From: an uncultured Lachnospiraceae bacterium
Lineage (GTDB): Bacteria > Bacillota > Clostridia > Lachnospirales > Lachnospiraceae
Assembly (NCBI GenBank): GCA_900313435.1
Contig: OMRF01000070.1
Coordinates: forward strand, 1-6,692
Direction: 5' to 3'
DNA: 6,692 nucleotides
A program made the translations under genes and the position numbers. The notes below the pieces were generated by a model, which had not been told where the DNA came from, made no database searches, and was given only the letters and a program-made list of their open reading frames with translations. Shown in pieces: positions 1 to 6,634 of the stretch (within the stretch, counting starts at the first letter, position 1; every line of letters begins with the position of its first letter).

Positions 1-2
1 TA

Positions 3-288
3 ATTGATATAAGACAGTAAAAGACAATGGGGAAGGTTCTACTGTCTTACAACGATTATACTTTGAGAAATAGTGTTGTTGCAATGTAACCAACAAGGTT
101 TGGAAGTGGTATAGAGTTTAATGCTACTGATATAGATTATTTCTACGTTTCCATATTTCAGATACACGGGCTATTGCAGAAATATCTGAAAATGGAGAAT
201 ACTATCTTTTAAAATAAGATATTATCTATATGATTACTATGATTGGGATAAAAATGCAGGACAGATAGGTTTAGTATCGGATCCATAG
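3..288 (+). pseudogene. Decayed protein-coding remnant, family unknown
   Basis: No intact gene is present, but protein-like segments can be read in three successive frames. From about 90 to 152 one frame gives PTRFGSGIEFNATDIDYFYV, after a stop at 87-89. From 152 the next frame gives HISDTRAIAEISENGEYYLL and ends at a TAA at 215-217. From 229 the third frame gives YDYYDWDKNAGQIGLVSDP and ends at TAG 286-288. The segments run in order and look amino-acid-like, with balanced polar and aromatic residues and no low complexity. This fits one gene broken by at least two frameshifts and two stops. I do not recognise the family, and the 5' part may lie outside the window. It could also be chance, because the segments are short. 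Confidence 0.35.
10..49. repeat. 10-bp inverted repeat at window start
   Basis: TAAGACAGTA at 10-19 is perfectly complementary to TACTGTCTTA at 40-49, with a 20-nt loop. No T-tract follows, so it does not look like a terminator. It lies inside the decayed coding remnant, and its function is unknown. Confidence 0.35.
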
Positions 289-362
289 ATGTAATCTGAA
301 GCAAATGGCGTAAAAATGGCGTAAAATGCCAAATTTGGCAAAAATAAAGAGTTAACAAAGTC

Positions 363-392
363 CTGTGAAGCCCATGAATAGGGGCTTCACAG
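363..392. repeat. Strong 11-bp hairpin without T-tract
   Basis: CTGTGAAGCCC at 363-373 pairs perfectly with GGGCTTCACAG at 382-392 across an 8-nt loop. On the + strand the stem is followed by an A-rich stretch, and on the - strand by only a short interrupted T run, so it is a poor intrinsic terminator in either direction. It may be a structural or element-end hairpin, or a terminator with a weak tail. Confidence 0.5.
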
Positions 393-457
393 AAAATTCA
401 CAAAATTGTTAGCACTCACTCTTGAAAATATTTTGGTGTGATCCGTCTGATGTTGAC

Positions 458-505
458 AAATCCCGTAAAGCAATAAAATCAAGGCTTTGCGGGATTTTTA
501 CTTTT
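458..505 (+). terminator. Rho-independent terminator
   Basis: AAATCCCGTAAAGC at 458-471 pairs with GCTTTGCGGGATTT at 484-497 over 14 bp with a single T-G wobble and a 12-nt loop. The run TTTTTACTTTT follows on the + strand (495-505). This is a textbook intrinsic terminator shape. No intact gene lies directly upstream, so it would end read-through from the decayed region to the left and insulate the operon that starts further right. Confidence 0.7.
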
Positions 506-615
506 CGTCTGAGATCGTCAGAAATCGTCAAAATTTTCGCAAATGGTGTAAAATTTGGTGTAAAAAGTATTATGAAGATTTGCTGGAAATATAAATAAAG
601 TATAAAATCCGCTTT

Positions 616-655
616 CAAAGTCTACCAATGAAAGCAGACTTTGAGTAGTCTTTTA
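616..655 (+). terminator. Possible second weak terminator
   Basis: CAAAGTCT at 616-623 pairs with AGACTTTG at 636-643 across a 12-nt loop, with CTTTTATAAT shortly after. A competing stem GCTTTC/GAAAGC (611-616 with 630-635) uses some of the same bases. The stem is AT-rich and the T run is short, so termination would be inefficient. Confidence 0.3.
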
Positions 656-695
656 TAATTCTCTGACGGCTAGACCAGAGAAGTGCTAACAGCGT

Positions 696-742
696 ACGGA
701 TCGGATGTGGATATCTGACGCAAACGGATCGGGAATCGTTTG
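696..742. promoter_or_regulatory. Dyad and direct repeats upstream of promoter, possible operator
   Basis: ACGGATCGG occurs twice, at 696-704 and 724-732. The second copy sits in a dyad, CAAACG at 721-726 and CGTTTG at 737-742. The cluster ends about 25 bases upstream of a TTGACA box at 767, a usual place for an activator or repressor site. No regulator gene is in the window, so a regulatory role is inference only. Confidence 0.3.
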
Positions 743-766
743 AAGATCCATAAATGCTGAAAAACA

Positions 767-795
767 TTGACATTAGTGGGGGATTTCTATATTGT
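767..795 (+). promoter_or_regulatory. Candidate sigma-A promoter for the export operon
   Basis: A perfect TTGACA -35 box at 767-772 is followed by either TATATT (788-793, 15-nt spacer) or TATTGT (790-795, 17-nt spacer). Neither -10 is ideal, but the region around it is AT-rich. Transcription would start near 800 and give a leader of about 170 nt ahead of the first gene at 970. Confidence 0.5.
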
Positions 796-826
796 AAAAT
801 ATGAGAAGTGTATCTACTTAATGGGG

Positions 827-855
827 GTGACGTCTTGATTTGCGTACACTATAAT
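827..855 (+). promoter_or_regulatory. Alternative promoter with consensus -10 TATAAT
   Basis: A perfect TATAAT stands at 850-855, with GTGACG 17 nt upstream at 827-832 matching four of six -35 positions. It could be a second start point or the main one. It would place the transcript start near 862, still upstream of the terminator-like hairpin at 895-944. Confidence 0.35.
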
Positions 856-894
856 CAGACAGACAGCGTAACTACATTACATATCAGCAATCAT

Positions 895-944
895 AAAGCA
901 TATCCACGTGGAGTCTGATCCGGTGGATGCGCTTTTTGGTTTTT
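895..944 (+). terminator. Terminator-like hairpin in operon leader (possible attenuator)
   Basis: AAAGCATATCCAC at 895-907 pairs with GTGGATGCGCTTT at 923-935 over 13 positions, with one A-C mismatch and one T-G wobble. An inner GGA/TCC pairing (910-912 with 919-921) can extend it. TTTTTGGTTTTT follows at 933-944. It lies downstream of both candidate promoters and only 25 nt before the start codon at 970. It therefore either ends a short transcript or attenuates the operon. No known riboswitch class is recognisable in the leader. Confidence 0.55.
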
Positions 945-969
945 CATCATACGAAAGGATCCTTAATAT

Positions 970-1194
970 ATGGCAGAAAAATCGATATTTCGTAAAAAAA
1001 GCCTTGAAAGAGTTACATCCCCCGAGCAGCTTGACGACTATATCAAAGTGACCACACCTTCTGTGTGGATGATAATGTTTGCAACGCTGCTTCTTATCGC
1101 TGGGACTTTTTTCTGGGCCGTGTTCGGAAAGATACAGGTCAATACTGAAAACGGAGTAAAGGAAGTGGCACCGATAAGTTATGTCATCAAATAA
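970..1194 (+). CDS. HlyD-type NHLM secretion adaptor, apparently internally deleted
   Basis: This 74-residue protein has a charged N-terminus (IFRKKSLERVTSPEQLDDYI, residues 6-25) that resembles the start of HlyD-family NHLM secretion proteins (TIGR03794 type). One transmembrane helix follows at about 32-53, then a short tail ending VAPISYVIK. Full-length adaptors continue for a few hundred residues with a lipoyl/barrel-sandwich domain and coiled coil, and all of that is missing here. The last residues resemble the PISFV-type C-terminal end I recall for clostridial relatives, so I infer an in-frame internal deletion rather than a nonsense truncation. A GAAAGGA ribosome site at 953-959 precedes the ATG. 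The gene overlaps the next by 14 nt, keeping operon structure. It would be membrane-anchored but could not bridge to anything outside the membrane as a normal adaptor does. A deliberately minimal variant cannot be excluded. Confidence 0.65.
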   Translation: MAEKSIFRKKSLERVTSPEQLDDYIKVTTPSVWMIMFATLLLIAGTFFWAVFGKIQVNTENGVKEVAPISYVIK

Positions 1195-3379
1195 GAAGAA
1201 CAGGATTAAACAGCCGGTGACAAATGGCATAGCAAAGGTTCCCGTCGTTATGCAGATGGAGGCGCTTGAGTGCGGTGCGGCGAGCCTTACCATGGTCATG
1301 GCTTATTATGGGAAATGGGTCCCCCTTGAGCAGGTCCGGGAGGACTGTGGTGTTTCACGCGACGGATCCAAGGCCGGAAACATCGCAAGGGCTGCAAGGA
1401 CATATGGTTTTAATGCCACAGGATATAGGTTCGAACCGGAGCAGCTTAAAAAACAGGCCAAATTTCCGTGCATCATACACTGGGAATTCAATCATTTTGT
1501 CGTTTTATGCGGCTTCAAAAAAGGGAAGGTGTACATCAACGACCCCGCAAGGGGTGATGTCATCATAACCGAGAAGGAGTTTGACGAAGCCTTTACCGGT
1601 GTTACAGTAGTCATCACTCCGGGCGAAGGATATGAGCCCTCCGGAAAACCCAAGAGCATGATCGCATTTGCTAAAAAGCGCATGATCGGAGCCGGATCGG
1701 CAACCGCATTTGTTGCGATAACAACGTCAGTCACATCAATATGTGCCATTGCTTTGGCAGGTTTTTCCAGGTTCTTCATGGATGAACTGCTTCCCGGAAG
1801 AAATCCTTCACTTGTCGGCGGCTTTATGGCCGCGCTTATAATACTTACCATTGTACAGATCGTTGCGGCATGGATCACTGCGCTTTATTCATTCCGGATA
1901 AGCGGTAAGTTTGCCGCTGTCGGAAATGCTGCATATTTCTGGCATGTCCTGCAACTTCCCATGAGTTTTTTTTCACAGCGTATGGCAGGTGATATAGAAC
2001 AAAGACGTCAGGCCAACGCAAACATAGCAAGTATTCTTGTCAATACATTTGCTCCCCTTGTTATAAATACAGCGATGTTGATCTTTTACCTCGGTGTGAT
2101 GCTGTCGTATTCGGTTGCGATGACGGCGATAGGCATCGTTGCCATAGCGGTGAATGTTTTTGTGGCATATTTTGTCAGCGCAAAAAGGAACAATATCACC
2201 CGTGTCATGATGCGCGACGAAAGTAAGCTGTATTCACAGACAGTATCAGGCATAGAGATGATAGAGACTATCAAATCAAGCGGTGCCGAGAACGGATTCT
2301 TTACCAAATGGTCCGGATATGAGGCGAGCGTTAACAGCCAGCGCGTTAAGTTTGCCGGGATAGATGCAAGACTCGGAAATGTACCTGTGATCGTCATGGA
2401 ACTTGTTAACGATATCGTGCTCCTTATGGGAGTTTACCTTATGATAAAGGGCGAGTTCACATCTGGTATGGTACTCGCATTTCAGGGATTTCTTGTGCAG
2501 TTCCTGCTGCCGGCGCAATCACTCATAGAAGCGGGTCAGGGTCTTCAGGAAATGCGTACGCAGATGGAACGTATCGATGATGTCATGGAATATCCGAAAG
2601 ATGCGGTACTTGAGCATGCCGATTCTTCGGACGGTGAGGAAAAAACTTTTTCGAACAAATTGTCAGGTAAGCTCGAGCTTAAGAATGTGACATTCGGTTA
2701 TTCGAAGCTTTCACCGCCGCTTATCGAGAACTTTAACCTTACACTCGAGATAGGAAAGAGCGTTGCTTTCGTAGGCGGGAGCGGATGCGGGAAGAGTACA
2801 CTTTCGCGCCTTATATCAGGCCTGTACCGTCCGTGGGAGGGAGAGATCCTGTTTGACGGCAAACCGGTGGGCGAGATAGACAGGGACCTGTTTACAAGCT
2901 CTGTGGCGGTTGTAAATCAGGACATCATACTGTTCGAGGATACTATAGCGAACAATATCAAAATGTGGGACAACTCCATCGAGGATTTCGCGATGATACT
3001 TGCGGCAAGGGACGCACATGTTCATGAGGATATCATGAAGAGGGACGGAGGCTACTCGTATAAGATTCGTGATGGCGGACTTGATTTTTCGGGAGGACAA
3101 CGTCAGAGGATCGAGATAGCACGTGTCCTTGCGCAGGATCCGACGATCATGATAATGGATGAGGCCACAAGCGCACTTGATGCTCAGACGGAGTATGATG
3201 TCGTCTCATCAATAAAAGAAAGAGGTATCACAACGATAGTCGTGGCACACAGGCTCTCAACGATAAGAGACTGTGACGAGATAATAGTGCTTGATAAAGG
3301 TAAGATCAGTGAGCGCGGGACACATGACGAACTCATAGCTATGGATGGCCTTTACGCGAAGCTTTTGACAAGCGAATAG
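1181..3379 (+). CDS. NHLM-type peptidase C39/ABC transporter (leader cleavage and export)
   Basis: This 732-residue bifunctional exporter would remove the leader at its cleavage site (typically double-glycine) and pump the mature peptide across the cytoplasmic membrane. The cytosolic C39 peptidase domain spans about 15-150, with oxyanion Gln25, catalytic Cys31 (ALECGAAS), His105 (NHFVVL) and Asp121 (INDPARG). A six-helix membrane domain follows (about 170-450; helices near 172-197, 213-236, 288-310, 312-334, 400-423 and 428-448). The nucleotide-binding domain (about 495-732) has Walker A GGSGCGKST (532-540), Q-loop Gln580, signature FSGGQ (636-640, Phe in place of the usual Leu), Walker B with Asp660-Glu661 and H-loop His690. 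All catalytic residues are present, so it should be active. Length and domain order fit TIGR03796. The ATG at 1181 has only a distant purine-rich site (GGAAG at 1161), so translational coupling to the overlapping upstream gene is likely. Confidence 0.93.
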   Translation: MSSNKKNRIKQPVTNGIAKVPVVMQMEALECGAASLTMVMAYYGKWVPLEQVREDCGVSRDGSKAGNIARAARTYGFNATGYRFEPEQLKKQAKFPCIIHWEFNHFVVLCGFKKGKVYINDPARGDVIITEKEFDEAFTGVTVVITPGEGYEPSGKPKSMIAFAKKRMIGAGSATAFVAITTSVTSICAIALAGFSRFFMDELLPGRNPSLVGGFMAALIILTIVQIVAAWITALYSFRISGKFAAVGNAAYFWHVLQLPMSFFSQRMAGDIEQRRQANANIASILVNTFAPLVINTAMLIFYLGVMLSYSVAMTAIGIVAIAVNVFVAYFVSAKRNNITRVMMRDESKLYSQTVSGIEMIETIKSSGAENGFFTKWSGYEASVNSQRVKFAGIDARLGNVPVIVMELVNDIVLLMGVYLMIKGEFTSGMVLAFQGFLVQFLLPAQSLIEAGQGLQEMRTQMERIDDVMEYPKDAVLEHADSSDGEEKTFSNKLSGKLELKNVTFGYSKLSPPLIENFNLTLEIGKSVAFVGGSGCGKSTLSRLISGLYRPWEGEILFDGKPVGEIDRDLFTSSVAVVNQDIILFEDTIANNIKMWDNSIEDFAMILAARDAHVHEDIMKRDGGYSYKIRDGGLDFSGGQRQRIEIARVLAQDPTIMIMDEATSALDAQTEYDVVSSIKERGITTIVVAHRLSTIRDCDEIIVLDKGKISERGTHDELIAMDGLYAKLLTSE

Positions 3380-3397
3380 AGACATTTGGGAGATAAG

Positions 3398-5590
3398 ATG
3401 GCAAGCTGGTTCGAGGAGCAGATAGAGCTTCGTAAACAAAACGATATAGAAGCATTTGAGGATTCGTGCCTTAAGATCGCGGGTTCAGTCATGGGGCTGA
3501 AATTGTCTGCCGCACTGCAGAATGAACGAGAACAGGCAACGGATGCAATAGGATCGATCCTTAAATACTATCACATAAAGGTCAGGGAAGTTCCCGAAAG
3601 ACTGCAGTCAATCGAGGAAGTTCTTGAGTATCTTCTTCGTCCTTATGGCGTCATGACAAGGCAGGTAGTACTTCGCGAGGGTTGGAGAAAAGACGCTTCG
3701 GGTGCTATGCTGACAACCTTTGCTGATGACGGCAAGCCTGTAGCACTTATCCCTGCAGGGGCAAACGCCTATAAATATGCAGATCCGGAAACGGGTATGA
3801 TGACAAAGGTCACAGCAGCTTCGGAAAAGCTCTTCAGCGGCGAGGCATTTGCTTTTTATAAAGCATTCCCTACAAGAGCGATGACTATGAAGGATCTGTA
3901 CGGATACATCTTCTCTAACCTTGACAGGGGCGGTGTATGTGGCTACTTCGGTTTTGCGCTTATCGCGACCTGTGTCGGAATGCTGATCCCATGGATAAAC
4001 AGGCTGCTGTTCACGGATATCGTGGCGATGAGGAGTGTATCCGCATTTATTGCGATAGCGGTATTTCTCATATGTGCATCGCTTTCAAGCCTTCTGTTCG
4101 GAACGATACAGGGACTGTTCCTTCACAGGCTGACGCAGAAGTTAAAGCTAAGCATCGAGTCAGCAACGATGATGAGGATCCTGACGCTTCCGAGTTCATT
4201 CTTTACAAAATACACTTCGGGTGATCTTGCACAACGCGTCAGCAACATGAGTATCCTCATATACGAGATACTTAACATGGTCATGACATGTTTTACGACT
4301 GCGCTGTTCTCGTTCCTCTATATCTTCCAGATAAGATCGTTCGCACCTGCACTTGCGGCCCCTGCTTTTCTTGTGGCAGCGCTTCAGATGATAACGCTGG
4401 TCGCTGCCCTTGTCATAAGATCAAGGTTAAACATGACGCAGATGGAGCTTGTCGCAAAAGAGAGTGGACTGTCCTATTCGCTTATCTCCGGTATCGAGAA
4501 AATCAAACTCTCCGGTGCCGAGCGTCGCGCATTTTCCAAGTGGGCTAATGCATATGCCACGCAGTCAAAGTATATGTATGATCCGCCGATGTTCGTGAAG
4601 GTATTCCCGGCGATCATAACGGCGATATCCCTTACAGGGACGATCATCATATATTATCAAGCGATAAAAACTCATGTGGATGTTGCCCAGTACTATGCGT
4701 TCAACGCTGCTTTTGCAATCGTATGCGGGGCAATTAAGACGCTCGTTCCGATGATAGAGCCCGCGGCAAGGATAGTACCGACATTTGAACTGCTTCGACC
4801 GGTGATCGAGACGGCACCCGAGATAGCCGAGGACAAACCGGTGATAGAAAAGCTCTCCGGCGGTATTGAACTTAATAATGTTACATTCCGCTACAGTGAG
4901 GACATGCCTCCGGTGCTCGATGATCTTAGCCTTAGGATAAAGCCGGGACAGTATGTGGCGATAACGGGTAAGAGCGGATGCGGCAAGAGTACGCTTATGC
5001 GCGTTATGCTCGGGTTTGAGAAGCCGCAGAAGGGTGCGGTCTATTATGACGGGCGGGACCTTAACAGGATCGATCTGAAGTCCTTAAGGTCCAAGATCGG
5101 AACCGTCATGCAGAACATGTCGCTTTTTATGGGAGATATATATTCGAACATTGTCATCTCCGCCCCGCAGCTGACACTTGATGATGCCTGGGAAGCGGCT
5201 GAAATGGCAGGTGTAGCCGAAGATATCAGGCAGATGCCGATGAATATGTTCACTATCATAGGAGAAGGCAGTGGCGGCATATCGGGTGGACAGAAACAGC
5301 GCCTTATGATAGCACGTGCCATCGCCCCGAAGCCGAAGATCTTAATGTTTGATGAGGCAACAAGTGCACTTGACAATATAACGCAGAAGCAGGTATCTGA
5401 TTCACTCGATGGCCTCAAGTGTACAAGGATCGTGATAGCACACAGACTGTCCACAATAAAGAACTGTGACAGGATCATCGTTCTTGATAAAGGAAAGATC
5501 GTGGAAGACGGAACCTATGACGAGCTGATCGCCGGGAACGGTTTCTTTGCCGAACTCGTGTCGCGCCAGCAGGTGGAGCGTAAGAATTGA
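3398..5590 (+). CDS. NHLM-type second ABC transporter with degenerate N-terminal domain
   Basis: This 730-residue protein is the partner half-transporter of the C39/ABC protein just upstream (TIGR03797 type), probably forming a heterodimer in the membrane. Residues 1-165 are a soluble extension without the Cys/His pair of a C39 peptidase. A stretch ending KYADPETG (about 126-133) is reminiscent of the C39 Asp loop, so it may be a peptidase-dead substrate-docking domain. Six helices follow (about 180-455), including the SSFFTKYTSGDLAQRV coupling region near 266-281. The nucleotide-binding domain (about 488-730) has Walker A GKSGCGKST (524-532), Q-loop Gln572, signature ISGGQ (628-632), Walker B Asp652-Glu653 and H-loop His682, all intact. 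The start is set at ATG 3398 because GGGAG at 3388-3392 is a ribosome site 5 nt before it; the in-frame TTG at 3386 would overlap that site. The gap to the upstream gene is 18 nt. Confidence 0.9.
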   Translation: MASWFEEQIELRKQNDIEAFEDSCLKIAGSVMGLKLSAALQNEREQATDAIGSILKYYHIKVREVPERLQSIEEVLEYLLRPYGVMTRQVVLREGWRKDASGAMLTTFADDGKPVALIPAGANAYKYADPETGMMTKVTAASEKLFSGEAFAFYKAFPTRAMTMKDLYGYIFSNLDRGGVCGYFGFALIATCVGMLIPWINRLLFTDIVAMRSVSAFIAIAVFLICASLSSLLFGTIQGLFLHRLTQKLKLSIESATMMRILTLPSSFFTKYTSGDLAQRVSNMSILIYEILNMVMTCFTTALFSFLYIFQIRSFAPALAAPAFLVAALQMITLVAALVIRSRLNMTQMELVAKESGLSYSLISGIEKIKLSGAERRAFSKWANAYATQSKYMYDPPMFVKVFPAIITAISLTGTIIIYYQAIKTHVDVAQYYAFNAAFAIVCGAIKTLVPMIEPAARIVPTFELLRPVIETAPEIAEDKPVIEKLSGGIELNNVTFRYSEDMPPVLDDLSLRIKPGQYVAITGKSGCGKSTLMRVMLGFEKPQKGAVYYDGRDLNRIDLKSLRSKIGTVMQNMSLFMGDIYSNIVISAPQLTLDDAWEAAEMAGVAEDIRQMPMNMFTIIGEGSGGISGGQKQRLMIARAIAPKPKILMFDEATSALDNITQKQVSDSLDGLKCTRIVIAHRLSTIKNCDRIIVLDKGKIVEDGTYDELIAGNGFFAELVSRQQVERKN

Positions 5591-6471
5591 TAAGCCGGAG
5601 AAAAGACCATTTGAGGAAGTATATTCACGGCAGAGCGGTTATAGAAACTCTTGCCGATACATACAGGCAGTTATTTGTATCCCCCGGACCCGGCGGGAAG
5701 GAAAAGTACCTTGATATCGTTGAAAGAGGAAATGAGCCGGAAGCAAGAAATCTTTCCCACTTTATCAAAAGTAATGAAGACAGTATGACTACGGAAGAGA
5801 CACCGGCAGGAGCCGTAACGGTCATAACGCTTTCAAAACGCGAGGATTTTGTGACTTTCCTTCGTATCATGGCTAACCGCTGTGAGGAAACGGATATCCC
5901 CGATACGCAGGGCGCATCCATTATTAACGGGGTCATCAACCGGCGGAAGATCGAGCAGCATATGGAGGGATTTTCGGGATCCGAATATGATGAAGAGTTC
6001 AGGAGATTTACATCGGAAAGGCGCAACTTTAAGGATGCACTGATAGTGCTTTCTGTAGGCCCGTATAGCGCAATACCGGCGAAAATGATGGGCGTTTCTG
6101 ATGAGGAATGGATCATTCTTTCGCATAAGATCAGGAAATACCACGAGTGTACGCATTTTATATGCAGAAACCTGTATCCCGATAAAAAGGATGCCATATG
6201 GGATGAGCTCGTGGCTGATGCGGTAGGGATCGTGGCAGCGTTTGGAAAGTATAACGCCGATATGGAAAAGATGTTCCTTGGGATAGACGGAAATATATAT
6301 ACCGGCGGACGTCTTGAGAACTATACAGTCGTTGATGCGCCTCTGACCGAAAGGATCTGCTGTGTACTTGATCGTTTTTCAGAGATCGCAGGTAAAGATA
6401 CATCATGGTTACCATATGAACTTGCAATAAAGCTTGAGGATACAAAAGAAGAACTCTGGGATAAAAAATAA
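5587..6471 (+). CDS. Unrecognised NHLM-locus protein with HExxH-x16-ExxxD metallopeptidase-like motif
   Basis: I do not recognise the family of this 294-residue protein. It has no signal peptide or membrane helix and should be cytoplasmic. Its clearest feature is HECTH at 186-190, followed 16 residues later by Glu207 in ELVAD (207-211). This HExxH...ExxxD pattern resembles gluzincin zinc peptidases: two His and the distal Glu would bind zinc and Glu187 would be the catalytic base. The flanking segment (about 145-222) is rich in helix formers and looks like the conserved core, with cysteines at 188 and 193 within the site. Residues 1-70 are charged and probably helical. The start is TTG 5587, overlapping the upstream stop in TTGA, with AGGTGGAG at 5571-5578 as ribosome site; the next in-frame Met is residue 67. 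Overlap with the transporter gene ties it to export or processing. Possible roles are precursor processing, leader degradation or immunity, all inferred; HExxH also occurs by chance. Confidence 0.8.
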   Translation: MISRRKDHLRKYIHGRAVIETLADTYRQLFVSPGPGGKEKYLDIVERGNEPEARNLSHFIKSNEDSMTTEETPAGAVTVITLSKREDFVTFLRIMANRCEETDIPDTQGASIINGVINRRKIEQHMEGFSGSEYDEEFRRFTSERRNFKDALIVLSVGPYSAIPAKMMGVSDEEWIILSHKIRKYHECTHFICRNLYPDKKDAIWDELVADAVGIVAAFGKYNADMEKMFLGIDGNIYTGGRLENYTVVDAPLTERICCVLDRFSEIAGKDTSWLPYELAIKLEDTKEELWDKK

Positions 6472-6496
6472 CGAGGGAATCCCTATTATTCGTTTT
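6467..6496 (+). terminator. Weak terminator-like hairpin after the export operon
   Basis: AGGG at 6474-6477 pairs with CCCT at 6481-6484 over a 3-nt loop. An outer AATAA (6467-6471, covering the stop codon) pairs with TTATT (6486-6490) after a small internal mismatch. CGTTTT follows. The short stem and T run suggest partial termination, which would allow some read-through into the precursor gene. Confidence 0.35.
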
Positions 6497-6534
6497 CCGA
6501 CTCCAAGTTTACGCTGCCTTTTTCATAAATCCTG

Positions 6535-6562
6535 TTGAACTTTCCGGATTGATGCGTATAAT
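6535..6562 (+). promoter_or_regulatory. Sigma-A promoter of the Nif11-like precursor gene
   Basis: TTGAAC at 6535-6540 and a perfect TATAAT at 6557-6562 are separated by 16 nt, with ATTAT extending the AT-rich region. Transcription would begin near 6569 and leave an untranslated leader of about 65 nt before the ATG at 6635. A separate promoter fits the need to make more precursor than exporter. Confidence 0.7.
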
Positions 6563-6620
6563 ATTATGTAGGAATCAATTGCTTGAAACAAAAACTCTCA
6601 GCAGTTTGTAAATGGTAAAA

Positions 6621-6627
6621 AAGGAGG
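6621..6627 (+). promoter_or_regulatory. Strong ribosome binding site of the precursor gene
   Basis: AAGGAGG stands 7 nt upstream of the ATG at 6635. This is a near-perfect Shine-Dalgarno match, clearly stronger than those of the transporter genes, so the precursor should be efficiently translated. Confidence 0.85.
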
Positions 6628-6634
6628 AAAACAC

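Larger units (their letters stand above)
301..565. repeat. Pair of degenerate direct repeats (GCAAATGGyGTAAAA type)
   Basis: Two similar stretches of 26 and 27 nt lie at 301-326 and 539-565. Each begins GCAAATGG, continues with CGTAAAA or TGTAAAA, and repeats a GGyGTAAAA unit internally. They differ at only a few positions. Read as codons, each begins A-N-G-V-K. The pair brackets both strong hairpins of this gene-free stretch. I infer a duplicated or decayed end of a mobile element. No intact recombinase is present. Confidence 0.4.
407..691. repeat. 10-bp inverted repeat bounding a gene-free segment
   Basis: TGTTAGCACT at 407-416 is exactly complementary to AGTGCTAACA at 682-691. Just inside the match the two ends stay loosely similar (CACTCTTG against TCTCTGG). 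The enclosed 265 bases hold no gene but do contain two hairpins. This could be the outline of a small non-autonomous element (MITE-like). No target-site duplication is obvious outside the ends, so chance remains possible. Confidence 0.3.

Noticed and set aside
409..417. TTAGCACTC, half of a CIRCE (HrcA operator) element
   Set aside because: A CIRCE needs GAGTGCTAA nine bases downstream, which is absent; the only complementary copy is about 270 bases away.
409..618. 69-codon open frame on the minus strand
   Set aside because: It runs through the terminator hairpin and the degenerate repeats, has no ribosome binding site, and its sequence is explained by those repeats.
835..918. 27-codon TTG-started frame in the operon leader as a separate peptide gene
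   Set aside because: The sequence resembles no known precursor, starts at a non-ATG codon and ends inside a hairpin. It is mentioned only as part of the attenuator hypothesis.
1..969. tRNA, CRISPR array or intact recombinase in the left region
   Set aside because: No cloverleaf, no regularly spaced identical repeats and no long open frame with recombinase motifs could be found.
877..1299. 140-codon open frame on the minus strand
   Set aside because: It overlaps the adaptor gene and the start of the C39 transporter antisense, has no ribosome site, and shows no recognisable domain; it is a shadow.
3386..3397. Upstream TTG start for the second ABC transporter
   Set aside because: It would overlap the GGGAG ribosome site that correctly serves the ATG at 3398 and has no site of its own.
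5625..6197. 190-codon open frame on the minus strand
   Set aside because: It lies fully antisense to the metallopeptidase-like gene, which has a good ribosome site and motif, so this is a coding shadow.
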